Below are positions 29,082 through 40,547 of a stretch of 64,000 nucleotides of DNA, piece after piece. Both the position numbers and the translations under genes were made by a program. The first letter of the stretch is position 1. Each line of letters opens with the position of its first letter. The DNA comes from Deinococcus sp. KSM4-11 (GTDB lineage Bacteria; Deinococcota; Deinococci; Deinococcales; Deinococcaceae), in the NCBI RefSeq assembly GCF_004801415.1, contig NZ_SSNX01000001.1, forward strand, positions 62,001-126,000. The letters are read 5' to 3'. The notes beneath the pieces were generated by a model, which saw only the letters and a list, made by a program, of their open reading frames with translations, ran no database searches and was not told the DNA's origin.

Positions 29082-29699
29082 TCAGAGCAGGCCCCGGTCT
29101 TCCAGGTGCCGGCGCGCGTGGAACAGCGTCAGGCTGCTCGGCCCGTCGTGGATCTCTCCGGTCTCCAGCATCCGGTACACCTCGCGCAGGGGCATGACCA
29201 CGCGCTCGATGGTCTCGGTGTCCTCGTGGGCCATCTCTCCCAGGGTCACGCCCAGCGCCAGGAAGGGGTAGAACACCACGCCGCTGATGCTCGGCTGCGG
29301 GTAGAAGCCCGGCAGCGGCAGCCACTCACCGCCGCGCCCGCCGACCTCCTCGGCCACCTCGCGCTGTGCGGCGGCCAGAACGGACTCGCCGGGTTCGATG
29401 CCGCCCGCCACGACCTCGGTAATGGTGGCGCGCAGCGGGTACCGGTACTGGCGGATCAGCACCGCGTCGCCGCTGTCCACGATCGGCAGCGCGAACACCG
29501 CCCGTGGGCCGCGCTGCCGGTACTGGTACGTGGTCTCCACGCCGCTGGGCAGCCGCACCCGGTCTTCCGAGAGGGCGCGGCGCCCCTCGAACAGCACCCT
29601 GGTCGAGAGGGTCTCCCAGGGCTGCGCGGCGTCCTCGACCAGCGCAGGCCAGTTCGGGTGCGTGTCCGCAGGCACGTCGGACTCGGGTCGGTCACTCAT
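29082..29699 (-). CDS. Nudix hydrolase (ADP-ribose pyrophosphatase-like)
   Basis: A 205-residue Nudix protein. The box is [22 protein letters not shown] (positions ~100-121), with the metal-coordinating [25 protein letters not shown] upstream resembles ADP-ribose pyrophosphatases that dimerise through the N-terminal domain. The ATG at 29699 is supported by TAGCCT ending 6 nt upstream; an earlier GTG at 29705 would overlap that promoter. Substrate inferred only by similarity to NudF-like enzymes. Confidence 0.87.
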   Translation of the reverse strand: MSDRPESDVPADTHPNWPALVEDAAQPWETLSTRVLFEGRRALSEDRVRLPSGVETTYQYRQRGPRAVFALPIVDSGDAVLIRQYRYPLRATITEVVAGGIEPGESVLAAAQREVAEEVGGRGGEWLPLPGFYPQPSISGVVFYPFLALGVTLGEMAHEDTETIERVVMPLREVYRMLETGEIHDGPSSLTLFHARRHLEDRGLL

Positions 29700-29708
29700 G
29701 CCCACAGG

Positions 29709-31133
29709 CTAGCGCGCACGTCCGGCAGCGGCGTCCAGCCCGGCCACGTCCACGCGCGCGGCCAGCGTGCCCGAGGCGGCGGCCGTCACGATCAGCGCCC
29801 CCGGTGTGACATCCAGGCCGCTCAAGTGCAGCGTTCCCACCGTGCCGGAGAGCGTGACGCCGGGCACCGGCCGGAAGGGCAATCGGGCCTGAGCCTGCGT
29901 GCGGGCGCGTTCCAGCAGCGGCCCCAGTTCCACGTGTGCCGCCTGCCGCACGAAGGCCTGCGCTCGGGCATCGGCCAGCCAGCCGATCACGCGCCCGGTC
30001 AGCCCCTCACGCCGCGTGACCACCGTGGCGCCCTCGAGGGTCAGGGTGCGTCCGGCGCTGTCCAGCACAGGCGTGCCGGTCACGTTGGCCGTCGCCTGCA
30101 CCTTCAGGCCCAGCGGCCCGCTGACCTGCACGTGCACGGCCGCCCTGACCTGCTCTCCGGCGGGCGTCAGGGTCACGTCCAGCACGCGCAGCGTGGGATG
30201 GGTCGGTACGGGCAGCGGAATGGTCCGCGCCGCCGCGTAGGACGTCGCCAGCCGGGACAGGTCGGGCCACGCCAATCGCGCGGGCACGCTCAGCTGCACG
30301 CCGTCCTGGACGGGCCCCACCCGCACTGGCGGCAGGGGAGAGGGCGCGTCCAGCGGAACCGCCTGCCCGAGCTGAGCCCGCAGATCGAAGGCGGCTCCCA
30401 GCGTGAACGTCACGGCGTCCGGCGTGACCCGCACGGGCGTGACCGCCAGCGTGCGTCCCGTGACGAGGGCGCTGGCGGGTTCCGGAGTGGGCAGCGCCCA
30501 CGGCTGCTGGCCCCGCGTCCACAGCGCCTGCGCCCGTTCGCGCAGCCGCGCGCCCTGCTGCACGGCCCGCTCGACCTCGGCCGCCACCCGGTCAAGCTGC
30601 GCCTGCACCTGCGACTCCACCAGGGACTGCACGCTGATCCGCACGCCCGGCGCGAGATCCACGCCCAGCGGGTCGGTCCAGAGCGCGCTGCCGACCACGC
30701 GCACGCCCGCGTCCCACTCCGGTGTCACGTACGGCGTCACAGTCAGGCGCACGGTCGCCTCCCCGCCGAAATTGCGGGCCAGGATGGCCCCCGTCCCACC
30801 CGGCCCGGCCCGGAACGCCGCGCGGATGGGCACGCTCACCACCAGTCCGGCACCGTCGGCCGACGGGTGCACACTGACGTGCCCCACGCGCGTGACCGTG
30901 CCCGTGAGCTGCACGCTCAGCAGGCCTCCCAGGTACGAGCGCGTCTCGTCCAGCCGCGCGAACTCGGCGGGCACGCGGGCGTTCGCGGCCACCTGCACGC
31001 CGGCCAGGGGCACGGTCAGCGGCACGGCCAGAGTCGAGGACGCCGCAGGTTCAGCTGACGAGGCGGCGAGGGCGGACGCGGACATGACCGCAGTCAACAC
31101 GACCGGCATGAGAGGGCGCAGGGCGGCACGCAT
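29709..31133 (-). CDS. Exported DUF4403-like protein
   Basis: A 474-residue protein with a signal peptide (residues 1-22, ending ASALAAS). The remainder is an extended beta-rich chain with repeating hydrophobic alternation and a DUF4403-like layout (large tubular lipid-binding proteins of the periplasm or outer surface). A helix with two basic segments sits at ~170-200 (QAQLDRVAAEVERAVQQGARL). No catalytic motif. TAAGCT ends 7 nt before the ATG, so the transcript is probably leaderless. The role in envelope lipid transport is inference. Confidence 0.65.
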   Translation of the reverse strand: MRAALRPLMPVVLTAVMSASALAASSAEPAASSTLAVPLTVPLAGVQVAANARVPAEFARLDETRSYLGGLLSVQLTGTVTRVGHVSVHPSADGAGLVVSVPIRAAFRAGPGGTGAILARNFGGEATVRLTVTPYVTPEWDAGVRVVGSALWTDPLGVDLAPGVRISVQSLVESQVQAQLDRVAAEVERAVQQGARLRERAQALWTRGQQPWALPTPEPASALVTGRTLAVTPVRVTPDAVTFTLGAAFDLRAQLGQAVPLDAPSPLPPVRVGPVQDGVQLSVPARLAWPDLSRLATSYAAARTIPLPVPTHPTLRVLDVTLTPAGEQVRAAVHVQVSGPLGLKVQATANVTGTPVLDSAGRTLTLEGATVVTRREGLTGRVIGWLADARAQAFVRQAAHVELGPLLERARTQAQARLPFRPVPGVTLSGTVGTLHLSGLDVTPGALIVTAAASGTLAARVDVAGLDAAAGRAR

Positions 31134-31305
31134 GCCGGGCAGCTTACGGTGCCGTGGTGAGCCGCGTTCCACCCGGTGAGACCTCTGAGAGCGGGGTGAG
31201 TCTTTGCTGTGCCCAGCGCGGCTAAACAGGTTCTGAACATCGGGGCGGTACAACACCGTCAGCGCGGATCCGAAGGCGCGATTCCACTCCCTGGAGGACC
31301 CATCC

Positions 31306-32157
31306 ATGACGATCATCCCCCCCTACCCGGCCGACGACCACGACCATCACGACGACCTGAACGACCTGGGCCTGCAGGCCGATCAGGCCATGCTGGCGCG
31401 CTCCACCCTGGATCGTCGCAGGGTACTGGCGCTCGGCCTGCTCGGCATCGGGCTGCTGGTCGGCTGCGGCACCAGCGCCACCCCAGCGGGCACCGGCACG
31501 ACCGGCACCGGCGACTGCCCCGCCGTCATTCCCACCGAGACGGCCGGGCCGTACCCCGCCGATGGCTCGGCCGCCTCCGGGCAGTCGGTGAACGTCCTGA
31601 CGCGCAGCGGCATCGTCCGCAGCGACCTGCGCACCAGCGTGAGCACCGGCACGACCGCCGCCGGAATTCCCCTGACCGTGATACTGAAACTCGTGAATAC
31701 CAACGCCAGTTGCGCGTCACTCAGCGGCTACGCCGTGTACCTGTGGCACTGCACCCAGAACGGCGAATACTCGATGTACTCCTCGGCCGTGGTGGGCGAG
31801 GACTACCTGCGCGGCGTGCAGGAAAGCGGCTCGGACGGCACCGTGACCTTCCAGACGATCTTCCCCGCGTGCTACTCGGGCCGCTGGCCGCACATTCACT
31901 TCGAGATCTACCCCACGCTGGCCTCGGCCACCAGCGCCGCCAGCAAGATCCAGACCTCGCAGCTCGCGCTGCCGAAGGCCACCCGTGACGCCGTGTATGC
32001 CACCAGCGGCTATTCCAGCAGCGTCACGAACCTGTCGCGCATCACGCTCGCCACGGACAACGTCTTCAGCGATGGCGTGAGCACCCAGACCCCCACCATG
32101 ACCGGCAGCACCAGCGCCGGATACACGGCGAACCTCACGGTCGGCCTGGCCCGCTAG
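31306..32157 (+). CDS. Tat-exported intradiol ring-cleavage dioxygenase-like lipoprotein
   Basis: A 283-residue non-heme iron dioxygenase. The iron ligands are visible: the first Tyr in GEYSMY, the second in ACYSGR, then HIH in WPHIHFEIY, the pattern of protocatechuate/catechol dioxygenases. The N terminus has a 38-residue lead, a DRRR twin-arginine-like motif and a lipobox (LLVGC), so it is probably Tat-exported and lipidated. AGGAGG-like GGAGGACCC precedes the ATG. A surface-anchored dioxygenase of this type could degrade or detoxify catecholic compounds; substrate unknown. Confidence 0.83.
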   Translation: MTIIPPYPADDHDHHDDLNDLGLQADQAMLARSTLDRRRVLALGLLGIGLLVGCGTSATPAGTGTTGTGDCPAVIPTETAGPYPADGSAASGQSVNVLTRSGIVRSDLRTSVSTGTTAAGIPLTVILKLVNTNASCASLSGYAVYLWHCTQNGEYSMYSSAVVGEDYLRGVQESGSDGTVTFQTIFPACYSGRWPHIHFEIYPTLASATSAASKIQTSQLALPKATRDAVYATSGYSSSVTNLSRITLATDNVFSDGVSTQTPTMTGSTSAGYTANLTVGLAR

Positions 32158-32167
32158 GAGCAGGCCG

Positions 32168-32219
32168 GGCAGGAGGGAGGGGCGTAGGCATGACGGGCCC
32201 TGTGCCCCTCTCTCCTGCC
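32168..32219 (+). terminator. Long-stem hairpin after the dioxygenase gene
   Basis: GGCAGGAGGGAGGGGC (32168-32183) pairs with the complementary arm at 32204-32219 over 16 bp with one G-T wobble and a 20-nt loop, starting 11 nt after the dioxygenase stop. No T-run. The rest of 32220-32412 shows no gene. Confidence 0.6.
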
Positions 32220-32412
32220 TGGAACCGTCGCTGCCACCCACTGTGGTGTGGCGTGCTGCGGGAAGACCAGCCAGACCGCACGTGACCTGAAGCGGCTGAC
32301 GCTTCCGGTAACCCGCGGTCTCCGGGACTATCTGAAGGGCAGCGGCCTTGCGGCTTCTCCGCAGTCAGATCGCTGTCCCAGGACAAGCTGAGGAGGGTGG
32401 CCGCGCCAGACC

Positions 32413-32454
32413 AGACGGAGCGGTGACCGAGCCAGCGTGGTCACCGCTCCGTCT
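32413..32454 (-). terminator. Perfect 16-bp hairpin after the ferric-reductase-like gene
   Basis: AGACGGAGCGGTGACC (32413-32428) and its exact complement (32439-32454) with a 10-nt loop lie just beyond the stop of the convergent membrane gene. It has no T-run but is placed as a terminator for that operon. Confidence 0.65.
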
Positions 32455-32462
32455 GAGCCGCT

Positions 32463-33116
32463 TCAGCGGTTCGCCTGTCCTCTCTGCCTCTGCCGCACGT
32501 CCAGCAGCCGCAGCCCAAAGGTATACGCGACCAGCGCCACCGACCCGCCGTACAGGAGGCCCAGGTGATCGCTGCCCGAAGTGATGCCGTGGGCGGTCAG
32601 CAGGCCGAAGGCGGGATAGGCCGCGAGGTGCAGCGCCTTCCAGACCTGCGGAGATAACCTTCTGCGCACCTGCGTGCTGAACACCACCAGCGCCAGCGCG
32701 TACAGGCCCAGCGTGCCCAGCGCCACCGGCAGCGGCCGCACCGTGCTCGCGCCCGGAATGAGGATGGCGGCCAGCGACTGCGGGGCCTGCACGTCCACCG
32801 TAAGCAGAATGCCGTGCAGCACGCCCAGGGCCAGCGCGAAGCCAGACGCGACCCCATGCCAGCCCGCCTGGTACGCGCGGCTTAGCCAAGGTGGCGAGTA
32901 CCGGCTGCCCAGCAGCGCTCCGGTCGCGGTCGTGATCGCCAGCAGTAGGTACGCGACCGTGCCCGTCGCCCGGTTCATGCTCCACGCCAGCGTCTGCGGC
33001 CCCAGGTGCAGCCAGCACGCCGCGTAGGCCAGGCCGAATGCGACCAGCAGTCCGGCGGTCAGCAGGGTGTTGCGCTCGTCATCCAGCACGCCGTTGATGC
33101 GGTGGGTGCGGGTCAT
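32463..33116 (-). CDS. Ferric reductase-like transmembrane protein (YedZ/MsrQ-like)
   Basis: A 217-residue membrane protein with about six helices. Conserved histidines in WHGVASGFALALGVLHG, KALHLAAYPAF and LTAHGIT are candidate b-type heme ligands, as in YedZ/MsrQ and other ferric-reductase-like domains. It should pass electrons through the membrane. The ATG at 33116 overlaps the stop of apbE (ATGA), so it is translationally coupled to the flavin transferase. The electron donor and acceptor are unknown. Confidence 0.8.
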   Translation of the reverse strand: MTRTHRINGVLDDERNTLLTAGLLVAFGLAYAACWLHLGPQTLAWSMNRATGTVAYLLLAITTATGALLGSRYSPPWLSRAYQAGWHGVASGFALALGVLHGILLTVDVQAPQSLAAILIPGASTVRPLPVALGTLGLYALALVVFSTQVRRRLSPQVWKALHLAAYPAFGLLTAHGITSGSDHLGLLYGGSVALVAYTFGLRLLDVRQRQRGQANR

Positions 33117-33964
33117 GCGGCCCACCGTCCCCACGCGCCGTCCTGCCAGCCGTGCATCCGGTGGTGCCGGTCGAAGGCCAGCAGCCGCGTTCCAGCCGGG
33201 GCGAGGTCGCGCAGCACGTCGTCTGCTCCCAGCAGCGCCAGTTTTGCCAGGGTCTCGGCTACAGTCACGCGGCCTGCCAGCGCGGTCACCTGCACGAACG
33301 TCGTGTCGGCGCTGCATCCGGTGCGCGGGTCGATCAGGTGATGCCCGCCGGTCCACGCGCGCTTCAGGACGCTGCTGGTCGCCACGCCGGCCACGCCCGC
33401 GCCGAGGTGCACGTACATGGGCGAGCCGTCCGGCGTCTCGATGGCGATCGTGCCGCCGCCGGTGAACTGGGTGTGCAGGTCGCCGCCCGCGTCCAGCACC
33501 GCGTTCCCCCCCAGGAAGCGCGCCGCCTGTTCCGCGATCCAGCCCTTCGCCGTGCCGCCCAGATCGAGCCGCACCCCGGCGGGCAGCCGGATCACCTCGT
33601 GCGTGACCAGCACGCCGTCCAGCGCAGGCACCGGCACAGGCGTCCGCACGGGGGCGTCGCCGGGGGTGCCGACATACCCGGCGGCTTCCAGCGCGCCCAG
33701 GACGGCCGGGGTGACCAGACCGTGGGTGCGGCGGGCCACGTCCAGCGCGTGCCGCACGGCGAGCATCAGGTCTGTGGGCGGGTCGAGCAGCTCACCCTGC
33801 TCGTTCAGGCGGGTCAGGGGCGAGGGCCGGAAGCGGCTCAGCACGGCCTCCAGGCGACGCACCTCGTTCAGGGCTGCGAAGGCCCCCTGCCCGGTCGCGC
33901 GCACCTGCGTGCCCAGCGCCTCCAGCGTCAGCTCCGGCACGGGCAGCAGATCGGCGGGCCTCAT
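33113..33964 (-). CDS. apbE: FAD:protein FMN transferase
   Basis: A 283-residue ApbE protein that covalently attaches FMN to Thr/Ser of exported flavoproteins. Diagnostic regions include VRLDLGGTAKGWIAEQAA (flavin binding), NAVLDAGGDLHTQF, and the C-terminal HHLIDPRTG with the downstream metal site TTFVQVTALAGRVTVAETLAKLALL. It lacks a clear signal peptide or lipobox, so it may be cytosolic. It is overlapped by the small gene upstream and overlaps the ferric-reductase-like gene downstream, so three cistrons form one operon. Confidence 0.88.
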   Translation of the reverse strand: MRPADLLPVPELTLEALGTQVRATGQGAFAALNEVRRLEAVLSRFRPSPLTRLNEQGELLDPPTDLMLAVRHALDVARRTHGLVTPAVLGALEAAGYVGTPGDAPVRTPVPVPALDGVLVTHEVIRLPAGVRLDLGGTAKGWIAEQAARFLGGNAVLDAGGDLHTQFTGGGTIAIETPDGSPMYVHLGAGVAGVATSSVLKRAWTGGHHLIDPRTGCSADTTFVQVTALAGRVTVAETLAKLALLGADDVLRDLAPAGTRLLAFDRHHRMHGWQDGAWGRWAA

Positions 33965-34257
33965 GCGCCCCTCGACAGGCCGCTGGGCGCCTGGGCTGGC
34001 TGTGACGAGTATGTGGCCGCTGGCGCCGCCTGAGTCCAGCCGCGGTCGTCCGTGGTGGCTGTCCAGCCCTGATCGTCCATGCTGGCCGGATCTGACGTCG
34101 TGGTGCCGGTCGTGGCGCTGGAGGTAGCTGTGCCGGAACCCAGCCAGAAGGTCGTCAGCCCCAGTGCGAGGCTGCCGCTCAGCAGCAGCAGCGCACTGGT
34201 CGCCCGCCGCAGATCGAAGGGCCTGGGAGTCGTCCGGGTGGGGGGCGGAGTGGTCAT
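33961..34257 (-). CDS. Small membrane-anchored protein upstream of apbE
   Basis: A 98-residue protein with one membrane segment (ALLLLSGSLALGLTTFWLG, about residues 22-40) and a polar Thr/Ser-rich tail that contains a doubled DD(Q/R)GWT motif. The start codon overlaps nothing upstream; its stop overlaps the apbE start. In other genomes this place is taken by an FMN-binding-domain protein, the target of ApbE. I see no FMN-binding domain; the tail holds only a loose SGTAT. It may be a non-canonical FMN acceptor or electron-transfer partner, which is speculative. Confidence 0.62.
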   Translation of the reverse strand: MTTPPPTRTTPRPFDLRRATSALLLLSGSLALGLTTFWLGSGTATSSATTGTTTSDPASMDDQGWTATTDDRGWTQAAPAATYSSQPAQAPSGLSRGA

Positions 34258-34319
34258 GCCCGCAGTGTTCGCCCACGCGGTTAAACGGCGGGGAACGGCC
34301 TGTGCTTTACCCTGCCCCC

Positions 34320-34754
34320 ATGTGGCTCGAGCGTGACCTGACCCTGAGGCCCGTCCGGCGCGGCTTCCACCTCATCACCCGCGAGGTCGTCGCGGCCCTG
34401 CCGGAACTCTTGGGCGTGCGCGTAGGCCTGCTGCACGTCTTTCTCCAGCACACCAGCGCCAGCCTGACCCTGAACGAGAATGCCAGCCCGGACGTCCGGC
34501 GTGATTTCGAAACGTACTTCAACCACGCCGTGCCCGATAGCTGGCCGGACTTTACGCACACCCTGGAGGGGCCGGACGACATGGCCGCCCACATCAAGGC
34601 CAGCCTCCTCGGCCCCAGCCTGAGCGTGCCCGTGCGCGCCGGACGCCTCGCGCTGGGCACATGGCAGGGGATTTACCTGTGCGAACACCGCGACCACGGC
34701 GGCCCACGACGGCTGCTGCTCACCGTGATGGGAGAGGAGCAACCGACCGCGTGA
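34320..34754 (+). CDS. YjbQ-family (UPF0047) protein
   Basis: A 144-residue member of the YjbQ/UPF0047 family: FLQHTSASLTLNENASPDVRRDFETYFNHAVPD and HIKASLLGPSLSVPVRAGRLALGTWQGIYLCEHRDHGGPRR are characteristic, with conserved His residues for metal binding (HTSAS, CEHRDH; both split for length). Some members have weak thiamine-phosphate synthase activity, but the role is uncertain. TACCCT ends 6 nt before the ATG (leaderless). It converges on the kinase gene. Confidence 0.85.
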   Translation: MWLERDLTLRPVRRGFHLITREVVAALPELLGVRVGLLHVFLQHTSASLTLNENASPDVRRDFETYFNHAVPDSWPDFTHTLEGPDDMAAHIKASLLGPSLSVPVRAGRLALGTWQGIYLCEHRDHGGPRRLLLTVMGEEQPTA

Positions 34755-34758
34755 CGGG

Positions 34759-35568
34759 TTACGACGGGCGCTGTCCGGCCGCCCGACGGAGCCACGCCCG
34801 CGTCCACCGCCGTGCAGGATCGAGCGTCCCGTCCTCCACTTTCCCGCTGAGATCCTTGATCAGGTATCGCCCCGCCCACGCCAGAAAGGGCGCCAGGCCA
34901 TCGGACGTCACTTCCGTGGCCCGGGAGTACGCCTCCAGGTAGGCCCGGCGCAGGCGGCGCACGGCCTGCCTGTGCTCGGGGGACAGCGCCAGGATCGCCG
35001 GATCGACGCTCAGGATGCTCAGTGTCCGCGCGACATCGAGTCGGGCGTCGCCCAGCCGCGCTCCTTCCCAGTCCAGCACCGTTCCAAGCTGACCGCCGTG
35101 AACCAGCACATTGAGCAGATGCAGGTCGAGGTGCAGCAGCGCCTTCCCCTGGACGGGCGCGTCATCCGGGAGGCGCAGAACCTGGCAGATCGCGTCAGGG
35201 ACGTGCCAGGCGTGCAGCCAGGCATGCAGCTCGCCCAGGCGAAGGCCCAGCCGCTCTGCCGATGTCGGGTCACGCCACAGGGTGTCGACCAGGAGGTCGC
35301 CGGGCATCCAGGCGGTGACCAGCGCGGCACCATCATGTATGAGGCGGACGTGGGCAGCCGGTACGGGAAAGCCGTCCTCCCATAAAGCCCGCAGCAATGT
35401 CGCCTGGTGCCGTGCCGGGGGCAGCGTGTCATAGACCTTAGCGGCGAAGGTCGCCGTGTGGGTCTGTACTTTCCAGGTGGGCCACCGCGATCCGCCGGGT
35501 AGGCGCGAGGCGGTGCGGATGCCCTCGGGAAAGAAGCCGTCCAGCAGGGCCTGTGACACCTCCAACAT
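34759..35568 (-). CDS. APH-family phosphotransferase
   Basis: A 269-residue aminoglycoside-phosphotransferase/choline-kinase-fold protein. The catalytic loop is LHLDLHLLNVL (H-x-D-x4-N) and the metal-binding Asp is in LDWEGARLGD. Such enzymes phosphorylate small molecules; members in Deinococcus are housekeeping kinases more often than resistance enzymes. TACACT ends 6 nt before the ATG. It is divergent from purA. Confidence 0.82.
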   Translation of the reverse strand: MLEVSQALLDGFFPEGIRTASRLPGGSRWPTWKVQTHTATFAAKVYDTLPPARHQATLLRALWEDGFPVPAAHVRLIHDGAALVTAWMPGDLLVDTLWRDPTSAERLGLRLGELHAWLHAWHVPDAICQVLRLPDDAPVQGKALLHLDLHLLNVLVHGGQLGTVLDWEGARLGDARLDVARTLSILSVDPAILALSPEHRQAVRRLRRAYLEAYSRATEVTSDGLAPFLAWAGRYLIKDLSGKVEDGTLDPARRWTRAWLRRAAGQRPS

Positions 35569-35685
35569 CCGCCCAGTGTATGCACTGGGGGAACGTGAGG
35601 ACGGGCAAGGCGATGCAGCCACGGCACGGCGCCGCGTCCGCGTAAACAACCCTCATCCCACGCCGATGCATTCGGTTACAGTGAG

Positions 35686-35714
35686 GCACGGTGCCGCGCG
35701 CCGTGCTTTTTTTT
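35686..35714 (+). terminator. Intrinsic terminator-like hairpin in purA leader
   Basis: GCACGG (35686-35691), a 9-nt loop and CCGTGC (35701-35706) are followed by eight consecutive T. It is on the purA strand, about 60 nt before its start codon, with no upstream gene on that strand to terminate for nearly 1 kb. A near-copy of its left half, GGCACGG(C/T)GCCGCG, lies at 35623-35636 and could pair with the same right arm. Confidence 0.6.
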
Positions 35715-35773
35715 GACCCCTGGCAAGGAGACAAAAAGAGTAAGTCTGGGTACGCGGCGGCAAAGGGGCTGAA

Positions 35774-36991
<1,218 letters not shown>

Positions 36992-37119
36992 TGGGCCAGG
37001 CGGCCTGATCGGGCCGTCCTGAAACCAATTTGACAATTGCCGCGCGTGGGGGTGACCTACACTCGCGGCATTCATGTTCATTCCGCCTTCACCTGGGCAG
37101 GATGAGAAGGAGCTCCACC

Positions 37120-37731
37120 TTGACCACGGAACCGATGATCAGCGCCGCTGACGAGAAACATGAAGTGCCCGGATTGCGCGCCCTCACCCACGGGTGGCTC
37201 GAAGCCATCGGCGAAGACCCGGAACGCGAGGGGCTCCAGAAAACCCCGCATCGCGTGGCGAAAGCCTGGGGGTTCCTGACGGCCGGCTACGCGAAATCCC
37301 TGAAGGATGCCGTAGGAGACGCAGTCTTTGCCGCCGACGGCAGCGAGATGGTGATCGTGAAGGACATCGAGTTCTACTCCATGTGCGAGCACCACATGCT
37401 GCCCTTTTACGGCCGGGCGCACATCGCGTACATCCCGGACGGCCAGATCCTGGGCCTGAGCAAGTTCGCGCGCATCGTGGACCTGTATTCCCGGCGGCTG
37501 CAGGTGCAGGAGCGCATCACGACGCAGATCGCGGACGCCGTTCAGGAGCTTCTGAATCCCAGGGGCGTGGCCGTGCTGATGGAAGGCGTGCACCTGTGCA
37601 TGGCGATGCGGGGGGTGCAGAAGCAGAACTCCAGCACGACCACCTCGGCCATGCGGGGGCTGTTCAAGGATGACCCCCGAACCCGCGCCGAGTTCATGAG
37701 CGCGGTGCAGGGAACACTGCGCAGCCGTTGA
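37120..37731 (+). CDS. folE: GTP cyclohydrolase I
   Basis: A 203-residue FolE, first enzyme of tetrahydrofolate/pterin synthesis. Zinc ligands are in [10 protein letters not shown] and the later [33 protein letters not shown] is the tetramer-interface signature. The start is a TTG at 37120 because AAGGAG lies 7 nt upstream; alternatives are an internal ATG five codons later or an earlier in-frame codon that is part of a promoter-like TTGACA at 37030-37035 (paired with TACACT at 37058, a long 22-bp spacer). Confidence 0.92.
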   Translation: MTTEPMISAADEKHEVPGLRALTHGWLEAIGEDPEREGLQKTPHRVAKAWGFLTAGYAKSLKDAVGDAVFAADGSEMVIVKDIEFYSMCEHHMLPFYGRAHIAYIPDGQILGLSKFARIVDLYSRRLQVQERITTQIADAVQELLNPRGVAVLMEGVHLCMAMRGVQKQNSSTTTSAMRGLFKDDPRTRAEFMSAVQGTLRSR

Positions 37732-37939
37732 GTACGGGGCTGGGCGGTGGCGTGGCCGCCTGAGTGAGCCTACTGTTCAGACGAGATCCAGAGTGCAGTC
37801 AGGACGGAGGGCATTGGCTGCCGCCCGTGCTGACTGCTTTGACGTTCGAGCCGGACAGTCCGCCCCAGCTGTGGCTCACGCCGTTCCCTTGCGGTGCTCC
37901 CGACCGGAAAGTGGAGCCTACTCCCTTCCCGTGGGCGCC

Positions 37940-39391
37940 TTAGTCCCCCTGTTTCCCCAGCCACGCAGCCAGCCACGGCAGTTTGCCGTTCACCTGCTCC
38001 CGCAGGCCGCCCCAGTACCGCCGGGACCAGCCCTCGATGGTGCGCTGCTTGCCACGCGCCACGGCCATGGCCCCCTCGGGTACATCGTCGTGCACCGCGC
38101 TCCCGGCGGCGATGAATGCAGCGTCCCCCACCGTGCGGGGGGCGATCAGGGTCGAGTTGCTGCCGATGAACACGCCCGCGCCGACCGCCGTGCGGTGCTT
38201 GTTCACGCCGTCGTAATTCGCGACGATGGTGCCCGCTCCGACGTTCGTTTCCTCACCGATGGTCACGTCGCCCAGGTAGGCGAGGTGTCCGGCCTTCACA
38301 CCGGCCGCGAGTTGCGCGTTCTTCGTTTCCACGAAGTTCCCGATGTGCACGCCCACGCCGAGCACCGTGCCCGGACGCAGGCGCGCGAACGGCCCCACGT
38401 CACTGCCCGGTCCCACCCGTGCTCCCTCCAGCACGCTGTGTGGTTTCACGACCGCGCCCGCCTCTAGAATGCTGTCGCTGATCACCGCGTACGCGCCGAC
38501 GGTCACGTCATCGGCAAGGCTGGTCTGGCCGCGCAGGATCACGCCGGGCTCCAGCGTCACGTCCCGCCCGAGCGTGACCGTGTCTTCGATATACACGGTC
38601 TCCGGCATGTGGATGGTCACGCCGGCCCGCATGTGATCGGTCGTGATGCGCTGCCGGATGATGCCCTCGGCCTCGGCCAGTCCGGTGCGGTCGTTCGCGC
38701 CGATGACCTCGCCCGGATCGTCCAGTTTGAAGGCGTGCACCTCGGACCCCTGGGCGCGGTACAGGCCCAGCAGATCCGTCAGGTAATACTCGCCGCTGGC
38801 ATTATTGTTGGTAATTCGGTGCGCGAGATCCGTGGCGCGTGAGTCCAGCAGGTACACGCCGCTGTTGAATTCCCGCACGGTGCGTTCCAGCGCCGAGGCG
38901 TCCTTGTGCTCCACGATGCGTTCCACGTTGCCCTGCCGGTCACGGATGATCCGGCCATACCCGCTCGCGTCGGGCAGTTCGCCGGTCAGGATCGTGAACG
39001 CACTGTCGCGTTCTCGATGGTCGTCCAGCAGGGCGCGCAGGGTCTCCAAGCGTAGCAGGGGCGTATCGCCGTAGAGCACCAGCACGTCCGCGCCCTGGTG
39101 GTCGGTCAGGGCGTCCAGGCCGCACAGGAAGGCGTGCCCGGTGCCGAGCTGTTTTTCCTGTCGCGCGAACATCACGCCACTGCCGTTCAGGGCGGCCTCC
39201 ACTTGATCCGCGCCGTGCCCGGTGACCACGACCACCTGCCGCGCCCCCACTTCCTGCGCGGCCTTTACGGCCCACGCGACCATCGGCCGGCCTGCGACCG
39301 GGTGTAGCACCTTCGGCACCGCCGACTTCATGCGGGTGCCCTGCCCGGCGGCCAGGATCACCACGTCCAGCGGACGTTCGTTTGCGTTCAT
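37940..39391 (-). CDS. glmU: Bifunctional GlmU (UDP-GlcNAc synthesis)
   Basis: A 483-residue two-domain enzyme. Residues ~8-240 form the uridyltransferase domain with [11 protein letters not shown] and PKVLHPVAG; residues ~260-455 are the left-handed beta-helix acetyltransferase, made of hexapeptide repeats, with [24 protein letters not shown] near the active site. It makes UDP-GlcNAc for peptidoglycan and other polymers. GGAAGGTGACATGAC precedes the ATG, with a TACACT about 25 nt upstream. Confidence 0.94.
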   Translation of the reverse strand: MNANERPLDVVILAAGQGTRMKSAVPKVLHPVAGRPMVAWAVKAAQEVGARQVVVVTGHGADQVEAALNGSGVMFARQEKQLGTGHAFLCGLDALTDHQGADVLVLYGDTPLLRLETLRALLDDHRERDSAFTILTGELPDASGYGRIIRDRQGNVERIVEHKDASALERTVREFNSGVYLLDSRATDLAHRITNNNASGEYYLTDLLGLYRAQGSEVHAFKLDDPGEVIGANDRTGLAEAEGIIRQRITTDHMRAGVTIHMPETVYIEDTVTLGRDVTLEPGVILRGQTSLADDVTVGAYAVISDSILEAGAVVKPHSVLEGARVGPGSDVGPFARLRPGTVLGVGVHIGNFVETKNAQLAAGVKAGHLAYLGDVTIGEETNVGAGTIVANYDGVNKHRTAVGAGVFIGSNSTLIAPRTVGDAAFIAAGSAVHDDVPEGAMAVARGKQRTIEGWSRRYWGGLREQVNGKLPWLAAWLGKQGD

Positions 39392-39479
39392 GTCATGTCA
39401 CCTTCCGGGAGTGTACTCGGGCCACAGGCCCACACCGACAGCCTCCAGCCGCGTGGTGCTGGGCTGCCCGGTGGATTGG

Positions 39480-40436
<957 letters not shown>

Positions 40437-40496
40437 AAGTCGGTGCCAGTGTACGGCCTGCCGCGCTCCCGGTCACGGGTGGAAGTGGAACCATGC

Positions 40497-40535
40497 GAAC
40501 GCCGCCCGACCCAGTACGTGGGTCGGGCGGCGTTC
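40497..40535 (-). terminator. Perfect 17-bp hairpin between tatC and lgt
   Basis: GAACGCCGCCCGACCCA (40497-40513) is exactly complementary to 40519-40535 with a 5-nt loop, 12 nt beyond the tatC stop. No T-run. It probably ends the tatA-tatC transcript. Confidence 0.72.
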
Positions 40536-40547
40536 AGAGGCGCCGGT

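Noticed and set aside
29106..31058. 650-codon open frame antisense to the Nudix and DUF4403 genes
   Set aside because: It spans two real genes on the other strand and has shadow composition.
33961..34257. Canonical ApbE flavinylation site (D-x6-SG-A/S-T/S) in the 98-residue protein
   Set aside because: Only a loose SGTAT is present with no FMN-binding domain around it.
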